Shown: positions 10,059-20,551 of the stretch, one piece after another
Layout of the letters: each line of letters opens with the position of its first letter
Numbering within the stretch: position 1 is the first letter of the stretch
NCBI GenBank assembly: GCA_947501115.1
Contig: CANMVX010000010.1
Span: forward strand, 43,495-107,494
Reading direction: 5' to 3'
Length of the DNA stretch: 64,000 bases
From: Haliscomenobacteraceae bacterium
GTDB lineage: Bacteria > Bacteroidota > Bacteroidia > Chitinophagales > Saprospiraceae
Notes under the pieces: model-generated
Told to the model about the DNA's origin: nothing
The model's input: only the letters and a program-made list of their open reading frames with translations
Database searches by the model: none
Program-made: the position numbers and the translations under genes

Positions 10059-12884
10059 ATGTTTAGGAATTTAAGGGTTTTTATGTTCATTTTATTTGGA
10101 ATATGCTCTATTCCAAATATTTGTATTGCGCAGGATGTTCAAACAATTATAAATTCAGCTACACAAGATTTTGAATCTGGTCAATTTGGAGAAGCTAAAC
10201 AACAAGTTTTTCAATGTTTTTCAGGAAGAAAATTTGATAATATAAAATTAACAAATGATGCTTACCGTTTGCTTTCCCTTATTTCAATTGCCGAAGATTC
10301 AATTTTCCTCGCCAGAAAATATATAAAAAGAATTATTCAATCTAATCCAGATTATAAAGGTCCTGTTCAAAATTTCATTTTTGATCAATTATTACAGCAA
10401 ATATTATCAGAAAATCAAGCGATTACAGTTAGTGCAGTATCAAAAAAAGCGGAAGATATACGAGTAGCGCCCGCAAGTGTTCTAATTTTAAATAGAAATG
10501 ATATAGTTGAAAGAGGTTATGTTGATTTGATAGACGTACTTTCTAATCTTCCTGGATTTGATATTTCAAAATATTATGGGGTAAATTATGCTAATGTTTA
10601 TCAATTGGGTTTTCGACAAGAAAATACGGAGCGAACTTTATTGATGATAAATGGCATTGAAGAAAATGATAACTGGTCAAATATTGCATATATGGCCCGG
10701 CAGTACCCACTTTCCAATATTAAAGCAATAGAAATACTATACGGACCTTCTTCAACAATGTATGGTCCGCGTGCATTTGTAGGTACGATAAATATTATAA
10801 CTTATGACACGGGTGAATTAATTCCTTTTCCGGAAAAATCAACAGATGTTAAAGTAGCACCAAAAATAAATCCATTTTATTTAAATGGAACTGTTTTAGG
10901 TGGTAGCTATGGCACCCGGGATGCTGATTTTACGATTGGGTTTAAAAAGGATGCAACCATAAATACTACCTTTACTTTCAAATCATTTCAAAGTGATCAT
11001 CGATATGATTCAAATATTGAGGCCTTTGATTATGATCCCAGCGATATTGATCAGTTAAACTATGATCATTTAAATCTTACCAAGCCAATTACTTTAAATA
11101 ATAATGGAATTATTAATGCTTATACACCAGCTGCATTTGCAGATTTATTTAAATTGGAAAATAATAACCCTTTTTATCAACTTTTTAGAAATCAAACGGG
11201 TGCTGTAGATAGTATTAAATTAACCCCGGCTGGTATTAATCAAGCAAGATCATTAGATAAAAAGGCATATACAGGACTGGTAAATGGTCAACCTTCGGGT
11301 TATTCAAATAGGATGAAAGATTCCTATATAGGTATAAAAGTTGGATTCCCGAATCTGGTATTGGGAATTCATGCCTGGAAAACATCAGAATCTTTTGGAT
11401 TTTTACAGGATATATTCAATACTGGAACTAATAATGGAAGCAATTGGGCGATCTCAAATGCAACCTTTTATTCAATGTTTAATAAATCATATAATCGTTT
11501 TTCATTCTCAAATATTACGTCTTTTACAAATAATAGATTAGATAATTCGTCTGTTAGAGTAACCTATTCTTTACTGGGAAATAAATCACTAGATTTGAAC
11601 TTAGGTCATTTTTTATATCCTGATTCCTTAATAGCTACTAGTTCCTTAAATTCTGCCAGACAAGGGTATGGAAATTTATTTTATTACTATGATGCCCTAT
11701 TATTTAGGAATGATTTTCGAACGTTTTATCAAAACGAACGCTTAAATGTTATGGGCGGTCTAGAATTTAGATTTAGTCGACAATTTGGAGATTACATGTA
11801 TTATCTTGATTTTCCAAAAGACGAAAATGGATTGTTTCAAAATGGTGGTTCTTTTGCGCAAGAGAAAGGAACTTTTGCCAATGTTGGTGCTGAAGGGGCG
11901 AATATTTACAGCCTTTTTGATTTAGCCTTTTACTTTTCTGGTACCTTTAAAATAATTCCAAAAAAGTTAAATCTTTCTTTTGGAAATAGGATAGATCATT
12001 CCAGAATTCAAAATAAAGTTAGAAATGGATATGAATTTTCACCCCGACTAGCCTTGGTATTTTTGGGGAAACATATTTCTTCTAAATTGGTGTATTCACG
12101 TGGCATTCAGAATATTTCACTTTTTACAAAGTTTTCTACCGGTGGTAATAGAAAACCTAATGCGGATTTAACTAATGAAAAAATTGATTATTTAGATTTT
12201 TCATTAAACGGAGTTCATAAAAACAATAATTTACGTTGGAATTTTATTTTGTTTCATTATTTTGTAAAAGATGCCGTTGCATCTGTTGCTATAAATGAAC
12301 CTCCGTTTAGTTTGCAAAATCAAAATTCCGGCGTTTATCAGGTTACGGGTACATTATTTGATTTTAATTATACCTTTGCTAACAAGAAATGGGGTGTATT
12401 TTTCAACCACACTTTCAATTTACCATTCGAACAAACCAAAGATGCTCTTTCAAAAAACTTAAGGATAGCAGATATAAGTTCCCATAGCGCTAACTTAGGG
12501 TTAACTTATAGACTCAACAATAATAATCATGTTTTTTCAAACCATTTTTATGCCAATTTTGTAGGTGAAAAACCGATTGGATCAGGTACTACAGCACCTG
12601 TAAATCTTGGATATTTTGGTGAGAATATTCCAGCCTATTTAATATTTAATACGACTTTTAATTATACTAATAGAAGTTTACAAGGAATTAAATTTTCCTT
12701 GATAATAAATAATTTATTGGATATGAATATTTTATATCCAGATCATGATACATATTACCATCCTGGAATCAGAACCGCTATGGGTTCCATGCAGCCGGGT
12801 TCTTTAAATGGATTTGTACCCTTTTTTCCCCAAAGAGGCAGGCAGTTATTTGTCAGGATTTTATATAATATTAGGGGAAGTTAA
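10059..12884 (+). CDS. TonB-dependent outer-membrane receptor
   Basis: 941 residues. A signal peptide ends at CIAQDVQ. Residues 25-115 form a helical, TPR-like segment (FESGQFGEAKQQVFQCF and a second helix pair ending NPDYKG). The plug domain follows, with ASVLILNRNDIVERGY, VLSNLPGFD and IEILYGPSSTMYG. The rest is a long beta-barrel ending in FFPQRGRQLFVRILYNIRGS. Receptors of this class import ligands across the outer membrane using TonB. No SusD partner or CarboxypepD-like N-terminal domain is present, so this is not a SusCD pair. It sits between the eCIS ATPase and the eCIS tape measure, and its stop is one base from the tape measure stop on the other strand. The ligand is unknown, as is any link to the injection system. 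Confidence 0.88.
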   Translation: MFRNLRVFMFILFGICSIPNICIAQDVQTIINSATQDFESGQFGEAKQQVFQCFSGRKFDNIKLTNDAYRLLSLISIAEDSIFLARKYIKRIIQSNPDYKGPVQNFIFDQLLQQILSENQAITVSAVSKKAEDIRVAPASVLILNRNDIVERGYVDLIDVLSNLPGFDISKYYGVNYANVYQLGFRQENTERTLLMINGIEENDNWSNIAYMARQYPLSNIKAIEILYGPSSTMYGPRAFVGTINIITYDTGELIPFPEKSTDVKVAPKINPFYLNGTVLGGSYGTRDADFTIGFKKDATINTTFTFKSFQSDHRYDSNIEAFDYDPSDIDQLNYDHLNLTKPITLNNNGIINAYTPAAFADLFKLENNNPFYQLFRNQTGAVDSIKLTPAGINQARSLDKKAYTGLVNGQPSGYSNRMKDSYIGIKVGFPNLVLGIHAWKTSESFGFLQDIFNTGTNNGSNWAISNATFYSMFNKSYNRFSFSNITSFTNNRLDNSSVRVTYSLLGNKSLDLNLGHFLYPDSLIATSSLNSARQGYGNLFYYYDALLFRNDFRTFYQNERLNVMGGLEFRFSRQFGDYMYYLDFPKDENGLFQNGGSFAQEKGTFANVGAEGANIYSLFDLAFYFSGTFKIIPKKLNLSFGNRIDHSRIQNKVRNGYEFSPRLALVFLGKHISSKLVYSRGIQNISLFTKFSTGGNRKPNADLTNEKIDYLDFSLNGVHKNNNLRWNFILFHYFVKDAVASVAINEPPFSLQNQNSGVYQVTGTLFDFNYTFANKKWGVFFNHTFNLPFEQTKDALSKNLRIADISSHSANLGLTYRLNNNNHVFSNHFYANFVGEKPIGSGTTAPVNLGYFGENIPAYLIFNTTFNYTNRSLQGIKFSLIINNLLDMNILYPDHDTYYHPGIRTAMGSMQPGSLNGFVPFFPQRGRQLFVRILYNIRGS

Positions 12885-12885
12885 A

Positions 12886-15800
12886 CTACCGCCATAAAAC
12901 CACTAATCGTTCCTTCATCCAACTCATTTGAATCATTTGAATTCCCCAGGGAAGAGTTTCGAGTAATAGGTCATAAGCTTTTTTTTCAACTTTCAATTCC
13001 CAACGATTATTCATATAGTATAATGACCCATTGCGCTGAAGGAAGGTCTCTCTAAAGGTTCCTATTCGTGTACCCTTTAGCTTTTCCCAATTGGTAATGG
13101 CCCCTGTTAATAGAGAATTTGATAAATTTATTTCCTCCTCTGTTATTTCTATTTCTAAATCTATTTCTAAATCCATTTCAGCACCACACAATAATTTGTT
13201 TAATGCTAATTCATATTCTGGAGCCTCTTTTTTACCAGTTACCAAATATTGTATCAGTAAAATAGCTCTCATCCTGCTGCTTTCATCAATAAATTCTTTA
13301 GCACCAACTAAATTTAATCTTCGGAAAAAGCGACCTAAAAACGGCCATAATAATATTAAACCAGCGTTTGCAATATAGATTGATTCTGGAGATAGCCCTT
13401 CTGGAATTACAGGTGTTTCCTTTTTTATCTTTTTTTCAATATAGGTATCCTTAGCATACTTTTGTAATGATTTAATTACATTAATCTGTTTGGTTGAAAC
13501 ATTTTTTACTTTTTCAACAATGAGTGCTAAGAGAATGTTTGGCTGAATTCTTTTCTTTTCTACGTACATAGTATAGAAAAGATATATAATAGGTATTGGA
13601 GATGGTTGTATTTTTTGACTTTTACTCCACATATATAATATGTTTTTTATAAAAGTTTTTTCATCCTTAAAACCTAATTTTTGTCTCAAATTTTCCCCTG
13701 TTACGTGATCTATCAACTTTTCTAAAAAAATTATTTGTTCATATAATTCCTTATTAATTAATGAAATTAATGAGATTGCCGTATTTTCAGAAACTAATTC
13801 AAGTAACCTATTTATTTTATATGGGGTTTTTGACCAAAAATGTAATTTGTACATCAAATTTCTTGGTGCATTAATTTTGAGATTTTCTATAAGAAAATGC
13901 CATTTTTTAGCATCAAAATAAGGGTGTTCTATCGGAATAGATCCGTAAGTTAAATAATAATCAAGTAAGGAAATTTCTTTATCCCAGGCAGATAAAGAGT
14001 TTTGCGATTTGATTTTAGGTTTTTCAATATTGTTGATTTCAGTAATAGTATATCCTAAATCACTCATTAATTGATTATCAATGCTAATATTTTGGTTTCT
14101 TTCAAATAGCAGGAGACTTAATAAACTGTCAAAGAGTATTTCTAATTTTTTTACATTGACATATTTGGTACCTTTTAAAAGATATATTTCTATAATATTT
14201 TCCAGGTGTATGGAGTTTATATTTTTTATTTTCAAAATTTCTTTGAAAATAAATGCAATCTCTTTAGTTGAAAATATTTCCCTAAGGATGTTTTGGTGAA
14301 ATGAATAATAGGATAGATTTTCTGTGATATTTAAAAGTAAAATGGGATTTTCAAGAATGCTAGATTTTAAAAATGCTATATATAAAGAAATTTTTTCTTC
14401 TGGAAATCCTTCTGGCCAAAATCCAGATTCCAAATAGTATTGTAGCCAGGTTATTTTAAATGATTGACCTGATATTTCAGCTTCATCTAATTTTATTTTG
14501 GTGTTATACATTTTATTTATTCCATCTGTTATCATTTCAAATCGAAGTATTGGATTGATTATCGTCCACATTTTATTTTGCATGAAAACAATAAAAATGG
14601 ATCTTTTTATTTCACTTGAAATATTTAAACCTTCTGTTATTTTATACACTGATTGATAAAATGAAAGTATGGACTTTTGTGGAAATATTTTATTAATTAA
14701 ATGTATAATAACCAATGGATCCTTTCTTCCTATCAATGAAAAGATTCTATTTAATACATTATTGGTCATTGGTATAGCTAAAATACCTTTGATTAAAGAT
14801 AAATTTTCAGATTTAATTGCTTCATTAAAAATATAATCCAGTTCTTTTATTTCCAAATAAGGATTATCTAACCATCCTTGAATTTTTCCTGTCAATAAGT
14901 AGTGGATTAGAACATCGTTGTAAAATTGATTGTCTCTCCAGGCCTTTGGCAGAGGCATATTATTTTGCTCAGAAATGAAATCAAATATTTCACTTTTAAA
15001 GGCAAAAGGCAAATTATCTATCGTTTTATCGAGTTCTTTTAATTGTAAAATTCTCTCTTTTTGTAGTTTTTCTAAAATAAATTGATAAAAATCTGCTGTT
15101 TTAAATTTGCTTCTCTCATTTAGTAGAATAAAATGTAAAGTGTTTTGTTTGACCCATAAGCCTATTTTGTTTCTTGGTAGTTTAATAATATTATATCGGT
15201 TAAACCATTGTTTTAAGTCGTTTGAGGCATTGATTAATTCAGTGTAAGATTCACCGGCAATGCTCATTTGAAGAAACTGAAGGGCTTCTTCTGGTAATCC
15301 ATTCACTAATAAAAAGGGAATGGCTGGATTAAACTTGCGCTCAAATAACCTCTCTAAAACAAGTTCTCTTTGCACCAGTAAAACTTCTAAAAAAAGGGTT
15401 GTTTTATCAGTGTCTTCATTTCCTATAAATTCGTTAAACAGTGAATTACCTAAAATATCAATTAATTTTTCAATAGATTCTGACGCTTTAAATGTCGTTT
15501 CTACTGTTTCTGCATAAGTTGGATTCTTTTCTAATATTGTCTCATAAACCAATCTTAATGTTTTTGTCAATTTATCAGGTATAACACTGTTTGTTTTTAA
15601 TAATGGATAAATAAATGTTTTTATGGGTGTTTTTGATTTATTAGCTAATTTCGAAATAACTTTTAATAAAAAATGTTCAATTTTATTTATGTCGGATTGA
15701 TTTAATAAAACGATGTTTATTAGGAAAATATAAAAAGCTGGTTGATTTATAAAAGACTTTAACGATGGATAAATGCTAAAAACCTTTTTAATGAATTCTT

Positions 15801-17748
15801 CAAATAAGAGGTAATTACCTTTTAGTAACTTAGCAAGTATATTTTTTAACTGTGGAAGATCAATGTTATCATAATTTTTAGCATCGGATAAAATTTGTTT
15901 GATACCTTCTGCTGAAATGTTCTTTTCGTTTTTTACTCTTTGTTGAATGACTTTAAAAAGTTTCGCTGAAATAGTTTTTTTATTTAAAAATAAAGATTGA
16001 TAAAAAACACCGCTTTCAAGGGGTATTTTTTGACTAAGTAAAGTTATTAACTCATCTATAAAAGAAGGGAAATGCTCATTTCGTTCAAGCTTTTCCATCC
16101 ATTTATTTATCATGTTAATATAAAAAGCCGGTTGGCTAATAAATACCTTTAGGGAAGGATATAAATAGGTAACATTTTTAATAAACTCTTCAAACAAAGG
16201 GAAATTGGTACCTAAGTATTTTCCCAGAATATTTTTTAATTGAAAAAGATTGAGTTTAGAATAATTGGGGAAATCTATGGTTAAACTTTGTTCATTTTTT
16301 AAAAATTTAATTAAGGGTTTATTTTTTATTTTTGGTGAATAGGAGAGTGAGGCTTCATAAAATTGTCTAATTAAAAATTCTTTATTTAGGCTAAATGTTT
16401 TGGTAATATTTTTAATAATCTGACTAGCTGATATACTACTTGATTTTTTTTCTGCAAAGGAATATGATAAAATATGGGAATAGATAATTCCCCTAACATT
16501 AACGTTACTATTTGAAAAAATAAAAAATTTATTGTTTAAATATTTAAAAGAATCAATCATTGAATTAGCCATTCCTAAATGTGGTTGATGCCATATTTCC
16601 ATCATTTCAAGTAGTAAACCTTCTGAGAAAAGGGAGGCTGTATGCACTTTACTGATATTGAATTTTCTGTGTAAGCCACTTAATAATTGGAAGGTTTTCT
16701 GCTTATTTTGGCGCAGCATAAGACGAATTAATCGGTCTCTTTCTTTTTTTGATTTATATTTTCCTACTAATTGATTTGGATTGGATGTATAAATAAGGGT
16801 TAGTAATTCATTATATTCTTTAAAATTGAGGTTTTTTGAAGGCTTTGGTAAGGTAATAGTCAGGAAATCTCTTTTCAAAAGTTCTTTAACTATATTTTTG
16901 ATGCCAAATGTTTGTGGGTATGTTTCAGGAAGTGTTTTGATTGCCTCATTAATTCTATCCAATATGGTCTTATATGAAATACCATATCGTTTTGAAAGTA
17001 ATAGTAGCTGCTTTTTAAAAAAAGAAGTTTGGTCAATACTGGTAGCAGTATGTGAGACTAAGTAAGTGAGAATAAGCTCCTGTAAAACTTTCTTGAAAGC
17101 ACGATCCTCTTCTTCAACCACTTTTTGCTTCTGATGAATTTCTGTAAGATCAGTTGCATATTGCTTGAAAAAAGAGGAAGGTCTGGGACTTAAAATGCCA
17201 AATAGTTGATATAAGGTTTCGTCTTTAAATTGATAAACAATTCTTTTTCTATTATCCTTATTTTTCCCTAAGGTGAAAATAAGATTTTTAGTTTTAATAC
17301 TTTCTTCCCTGATATATTTTTTTAATGATTCATCTGGAAAAAATCGTGGATTAACACCCCACCAGGGAATATTTCCATAGGTTATAAAATGTTTAATCAG
17401 ATTAAATTCTCTGTCAGACAGCGAAAATGTTTTAATCTCCTTATCTGTTGTATAATTATTAGTAGAGAATTTTTCTTCAAACCATTTTCCCAAGCCTATT
17501 TTAAACTGTGAAATTATATGGTTCCTGGTGTCTGTTTCAGAAATATTTCCAAGATCCAATGTTATTTCTGGAATACGAATAGTCTGATCTTGAATATTAT
17601 ATTTATTTAATATTACATCTAATATAGCATTTAATTCATGTTCTGTTATGCTTGAAATTAAATCAGAGATATAGTTAAATTGTTTTTCACTGGGAATTTG
17701 AATATCAAAAGTTAGTTTCTCAATGGTATGTCCATCCTTATTATTCAT
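12886..17748 (-). CDS. eCIS tape measure protein (Afp14-like), very long
   Basis: 1620 residues. The C-terminus has the block NAGLILLWPFLGRFF and ends with LPWGIQMIQMSWMKERLVVL, both hallmarks of contractile injection system tape measure proteins. The N-terminus (EKLTFDIQIPSEKQF then IPEITLDLGNI) matches the family's opening domain. The body holds modules with a phrase like YLTYGSIP: at about residue 118 (HFITYGNIPWW), near 945 (HYLLTGKIQGW), near 1105 (YYLESGFWPEG) and near 1275 (YYLTYGSIPIE). Residues about 497-756 are a tandem duplication of a 130-residue unit. The family sets tube length, so an unusually long particle is implied, although not all of the protein need span the tube. It starts 13 bases after the preceding gene and is last in the cluster. 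Confidence 0.88.
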   Translation of the reverse strand: MNNKDGHTIEKLTFDIQIPSEKQFNYISDLISSITEHELNAILDVILNKYNIQDQTIRIPEITLDLGNISETDTRNHIISQFKIGLGKWFEEKFSTNNYTTDKEIKTFSLSDREFNLIKHFITYGNIPWWGVNPRFFPDESLKKYIREESIKTKNLIFTLGKNKDNRKRIVYQFKDETLYQLFGILSPRPSSFFKQYATDLTEIHQKQKVVEEEDRAFKKVLQELILTYLVSHTATSIDQTSFFKKQLLLLSKRYGISYKTILDRINEAIKTLPETYPQTFGIKNIVKELLKRDFLTITLPKPSKNLNFKEYNELLTLIYTSNPNQLVGKYKSKKERDRLIRLMLRQNKQKTFQLLSGLHRKFNISKVHTASLFSEGLLLEMMEIWHQPHLGMANSMIDSFKYLNNKFFIFSNSNVNVRGIIYSHILSYSFAEKKSSSISASQIIKNITKTFSLNKEFLIRQFYEASLSYSPKIKNKPLIKFLKNEQSLTIDFPNYSKLNLFQLKNILGKYLGTNFPLFEEFIKNVTYLYPSLKVFISQPAFYINMINKWMEKLERNEHFPSFIDELITLLSQKIPLESGVFYQSLFLNKKTISAKLFKVIQQRVKNEKNISAEGIKQILSDAKNYDNIDLPQLKNILAKLLKGNYLLFEEFIKKVFSIYPSLKSFINQPAFYIFLINIVLLNQSDINKIEHFLLKVISKLANKSKTPIKTFIYPLLKTNSVIPDKLTKTLRLVYETILEKNPTYAETVETTFKASESIEKLIDILGNSLFNEFIGNEDTDKTTLFLEVLLVQRELVLERLFERKFNPAIPFLLVNGLPEEALQFLQMSIAGESYTELINASNDLKQWFNRYNIIKLPRNKIGLWVKQNTLHFILLNERSKFKTADFYQFILEKLQKERILQLKELDKTIDNLPFAFKSEIFDFISEQNNMPLPKAWRDNQFYNDVLIHYLLTGKIQGWLDNPYLEIKELDYIFNEAIKSENLSLIKGILAIPMTNNVLNRIFSLIGRKDPLVIIHLINKIFPQKSILSFYQSVYKITEGLNISSEIKRSIFIVFMQNKMWTIINPILRFEMITDGINKMYNTKIKLDEAEISGQSFKITWLQYYLESGFWPEGFPEEKISLYIAFLKSSILENPILLLNITENLSYYSFHQNILREIFSTKEIAFIFKEILKIKNINSIHLENIIEIYLLKGTKYVNVKKLEILFDSLLSLLLFERNQNISIDNQLMSDLGYTITEINNIEKPKIKSQNSLSAWDKEISLLDYYLTYGSIPIEHPYFDAKKWHFLIENLKINAPRNLMYKLHFWSKTPYKINRLLELVSENTAISLISLINKELYEQIIFLEKLIDHVTGENLRQKLGFKDEKTFIKNILYMWSKSQKIQPSPIPIIYLFYTMYVEKKRIQPNILLALIVEKVKNVSTKQINVIKSLQKYAKDTYIEKKIKKETPVIPEGLSPESIYIANAGLILLWPFLGRFFRRLNLVGAKEFIDESSRMRAILLIQYLVTGKKEAPEYELALNKLLCGAEMDLEIDLEIEITEEEINLSNSLLTGAITNWEKLKGTRIGTFRETFLQRNGSLYYMNNRWELKVEKKAYDLLLETLPWGIQMIQMSWMKERLVVLWR
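15490..16260 (-). repeat. 130-residue tandem duplication inside the tape measure gene
   Basis: Codons for residues about 497-626 and 627-756 encode two copies of one unit. Anchor points are Gln503 in copy 1 and Gln633 in copy 2, exactly 130 residues apart. The best-conserved part of the unit includes LFEEFIK, a YPSLK block and QPAFY in both copies. I count about 30 identities in a 46-residue core. The copies are also similar at DNA level but clearly diverged, so the duplication is not recent. Edges are approximate. Confidence 0.8.
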
Positions 17749-17761
17749 TGCTGATTATTTT

Positions 17762-20536
17762 CTAATCGTAAGAAAGAATAAGCTGAACAAGTTGGAGAGA
17801 AAGGTTATCCAAGGAATTAAAATCAGGTTTTAATTTTTGTTTCTCTTCCAGCCATTTTTGATATACAGCTTCAAAAATGCTCATTTTTTCAATATCAATA
17901 AAGAACAATTTAAAATTAAAATGGGCTGGAATTAAACTATCCAGGGTATCTTTTAATAGAATTTTAAAATCTTCATTTTGAAATCTTGCTGGCCAATTTG
18001 GAAAAATGATACTTGAGGCATTAGAAAATTCAAAGGTAAGGGGGAACATAGTAGCTGGAGATGATTCCTGTAAAATTTCAAAAGATGACTCCAATTCTTT
18101 TTTACCATCAACAATATCCTGAAAGTATTGAATAGCTATTTCCATTTCTTTTTCAGCAACGAAAGTGGAGTAAAATTCCTTTTGAATCTTGCCTATCATT
18201 TCATTCCGATCATTGTATAGTACAACTTGATATTTAGTTTGTTGCACTAATTCAATAATGCCATAATTTTCCTTTTTCAAGGCTATAAATGGAAAATCCT
18301 CAACTAAATTTTTCAGTTTGACTAAATTATTTGATACTGTTCCTTTAATATATATATCGCCTTTTTCGTCATAAAAATATAAAGAATAAATTATAGCTTC
18401 CAGAGGCCTGAGTAAAATATGTTCTATGAGGTGAAAACCTTCACATAACTCGTTTAAAGAAATAAAACGTTCTGTTGCCTTGTTTAATTTATCAAGACAA
18501 TGACTTTCTTCTTGTGATTCAAATATTACGGTTTCAATATTTATATGAGGACTTTTATAAATTAGATGGTAAATAAAATCAGGATAAGAACCTGTTCGCA
18601 CTAATTTATAGTATTGATTTGCAATACCGTGTAAGAATAAATCATGAATTAAATGACTATTTTCTGCGTAGAAAAATAATTTATCGTTTTCATAAGCTCC
18701 ATCTTTTAATCTTAGCACCTCCAATGGTTGATTATTTTCAAGCGTTAAGGAAGTATTAACCCAATTTTGTTTTAGATTTTCTTCTCTGGTTATATTTGCA
18801 TACTGAAGGAGTGGTTTAACAAATGATTTTATTTCCAGGTTTTTTATATTGAGCAGAAGACTTAATTTTTGAGCAATACCCGAAATATTTTTAGTCTCCC
18901 AGGATGGTTTCAAGTAATTAAAGCCAACACCTCTTTTATATCCAATAGGTAAGATTTGTTCGAGGAATCGAATTTTTGCAAGAATCATCTCTTTTTCTAT
19001 GGCTACTTTTGAGGATAAACCTCGAAGGTTTTCAAATTTTTTCAATATATCATCGGGGAATGTTTCCCCGAATCGAGCTAATAAATGGTCAAGTATCCTA
19101 TTTCTTCTTTCAAAAAAAGGATCCATTTCTGCAGTTATTTTCCCCAGATTCCTTTCATACTGATCTAAATTCTCTCCATGCACTATTTTATTAAGCTGTG
19201 GAATATCATGAGGTACTTGAAAAAAATAGGATTGATTTAACTCGGGATTTATAGAATATAAATTTTTAGTATTCACTAATTGAGCTAAATAGTTTGCTAA
19301 TATTTGTTCGAAAAACGTTAAATAAGCTTTAAGTTGGAAGGCTTGCGCCCTTCTTTGATAGGAAGCGGATGATGGTAGGGAATTCTCTTTTAGACCATAA
19401 ATATCAGGCAATTCATTTTGAATGGAATAATAAGCGTTGATTTCTTCAGCATTGAACCGGCCTTGAATAATTTCTTGTGAAACTATTTTTGGTGTTCTAT
19501 AGTTTTGCAAACTATCTGCGATTTGTGAATTGAAAAATTGTTGTGTGGTTTGTAGATCAGTTTTATATTGAAGATTATTTTTTAAAATAATTATATTATT
19601 TCCTGAATATTCATTTTGCAATAAATTTTTATCCAAAATAGGAAATTCATCGTTTTCAAAGGTTATTAAATTTTCATGGCAACGGACCTCATTTTTCATT
19701 AAACTAAGTTCCTCTACTAATTTCACACCAAGGACATCAGCAATTAGTTCTTTTAATCTTGATAAATATATACCATATACTGCTGGTTTTAAAGCTGAAT
19801 CATCTAAATAACCATAAGGAAGTGAAGGTCCTTGAAAAATAATATCTGGATCAATACCTTCCTTCAATAAATCATCAGGATGTTGGAATTTTATTTCAGG
19901 ATTTAAGAATTCATTGATTTTTGAAAAAATTTGAGCTAACAATAATTCACCAACGGCATCAGGATCGATTTGAATTTTACCTTGGAGGCTTATTTTCACC
20001 CCTGTCATAATAATTACTTTATTGATATCAAAGCCAATTAATCTGTTTGCATGGAATTCATGTTTAACTTTAATTATTAGATCTTCTTTTTCTTCTGACT
20101 TCAGTTCTTTGCCAGCCTGAACTAGTATATCAATCAGACCCTGATAACCAGCTCCATCGTCCTTTATAGGATGTATCCAACAATTTTTTATTTCTGGAAT
20201 TTTCCCAAGCAATAATTTTCTATAATCATTAATGATAATGGGACTTGATGGAAATATTAATGAAGGTGGGAACAATAAATTGTCTGAATTTTTATGGTCT
20301 TTATCATTTTTAATATATAATAAATCTGATATTGGAAATTGCGTTCTGTAGGCTAAATCAGTTATTGCATAGCACAATTGCTCCATAAAGGTAACACCAG
20401 GGTCATGATAGTTATAATCAGTCCAAATATTTCCAGAAAATTGCTGAGAAAAATATAGCGCTTTTTCCCTCAACCATTCATAGTCAAGGGATGGTTGTTC
20501 ATAATTAGCTTTACTTACCGTTTGTGCTTTTTTCAT
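17762..20536 (-). CDS. eCIS baseplate protein, Afp12-like
   Basis: 924 residues. Near the N-terminus is WTDYNYHDPGVTFMEQLCYA followed by ITDLAYRTQFP. This is the signature I associate with the second large baseplate component (Afp12/PVC12-like), which pairs with the J-like protein in the wedge. The rest has no strong motif, apart from a mid-region SASYQRRAQAFQLKAYLTFF and a conserved-looking GFHLIEHILLRPL at about residue 700. The gene sits between the fibre-like gene (15-base gap) and the tape measure gene, the usual place for Afp12. No enzymatic motif is seen. Role is inferred from family pattern and position. Confidence 0.82.
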   Translation of the reverse strand: MKKAQTVSKANYEQPSLDYEWLREKALYFSQQFSGNIWTDYNYHDPGVTFMEQLCYAITDLAYRTQFPISDLLYIKNDKDHKNSDNLLFPPSLIFPSSPIIINDYRKLLLGKIPEIKNCWIHPIKDDGAGYQGLIDILVQAGKELKSEEKEDLIIKVKHEFHANRLIGFDINKVIIMTGVKISLQGKIQIDPDAVGELLLAQIFSKINEFLNPEIKFQHPDDLLKEGIDPDIIFQGPSLPYGYLDDSALKPAVYGIYLSRLKELIADVLGVKLVEELSLMKNEVRCHENLITFENDEFPILDKNLLQNEYSGNNIIILKNNLQYKTDLQTTQQFFNSQIADSLQNYRTPKIVSQEIIQGRFNAEEINAYYSIQNELPDIYGLKENSLPSSASYQRRAQAFQLKAYLTFFEQILANYLAQLVNTKNLYSINPELNQSYFFQVPHDIPQLNKIVHGENLDQYERNLGKITAEMDPFFERRNRILDHLLARFGETFPDDILKKFENLRGLSSKVAIEKEMILAKIRFLEQILPIGYKRGVGFNYLKPSWETKNISGIAQKLSLLLNIKNLEIKSFVKPLLQYANITREENLKQNWVNTSLTLENNQPLEVLRLKDGAYENDKLFFYAENSHLIHDLFLHGIANQYYKLVRTGSYPDFIYHLIYKSPHINIETVIFESQEESHCLDKLNKATERFISLNELCEGFHLIEHILLRPLEAIIYSLYFYDEKGDIYIKGTVSNNLVKLKNLVEDFPFIALKKENYGIIELVQQTKYQVVLYNDRNEMIGKIQKEFYSTFVAEKEMEIAIQYFQDIVDGKKELESSFEILQESSPATMFPLTFEFSNASSIIFPNWPARFQNEDFKILLKDTLDSLIPAHFNFKLFFIDIEKMSIFEAVYQKWLEEKQKLKPDFNSLDNLSLQLVQLILSYD

Positions 20537-20551
20537 TATACTTATTAGACT

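Noticed and set aside
13091..13378. Plus-strand frames within the tape measure gene, such as one of 95 codons
   Set aside because: They are low-complexity shadows of the long minus-strand gene and lack recognisable domains.
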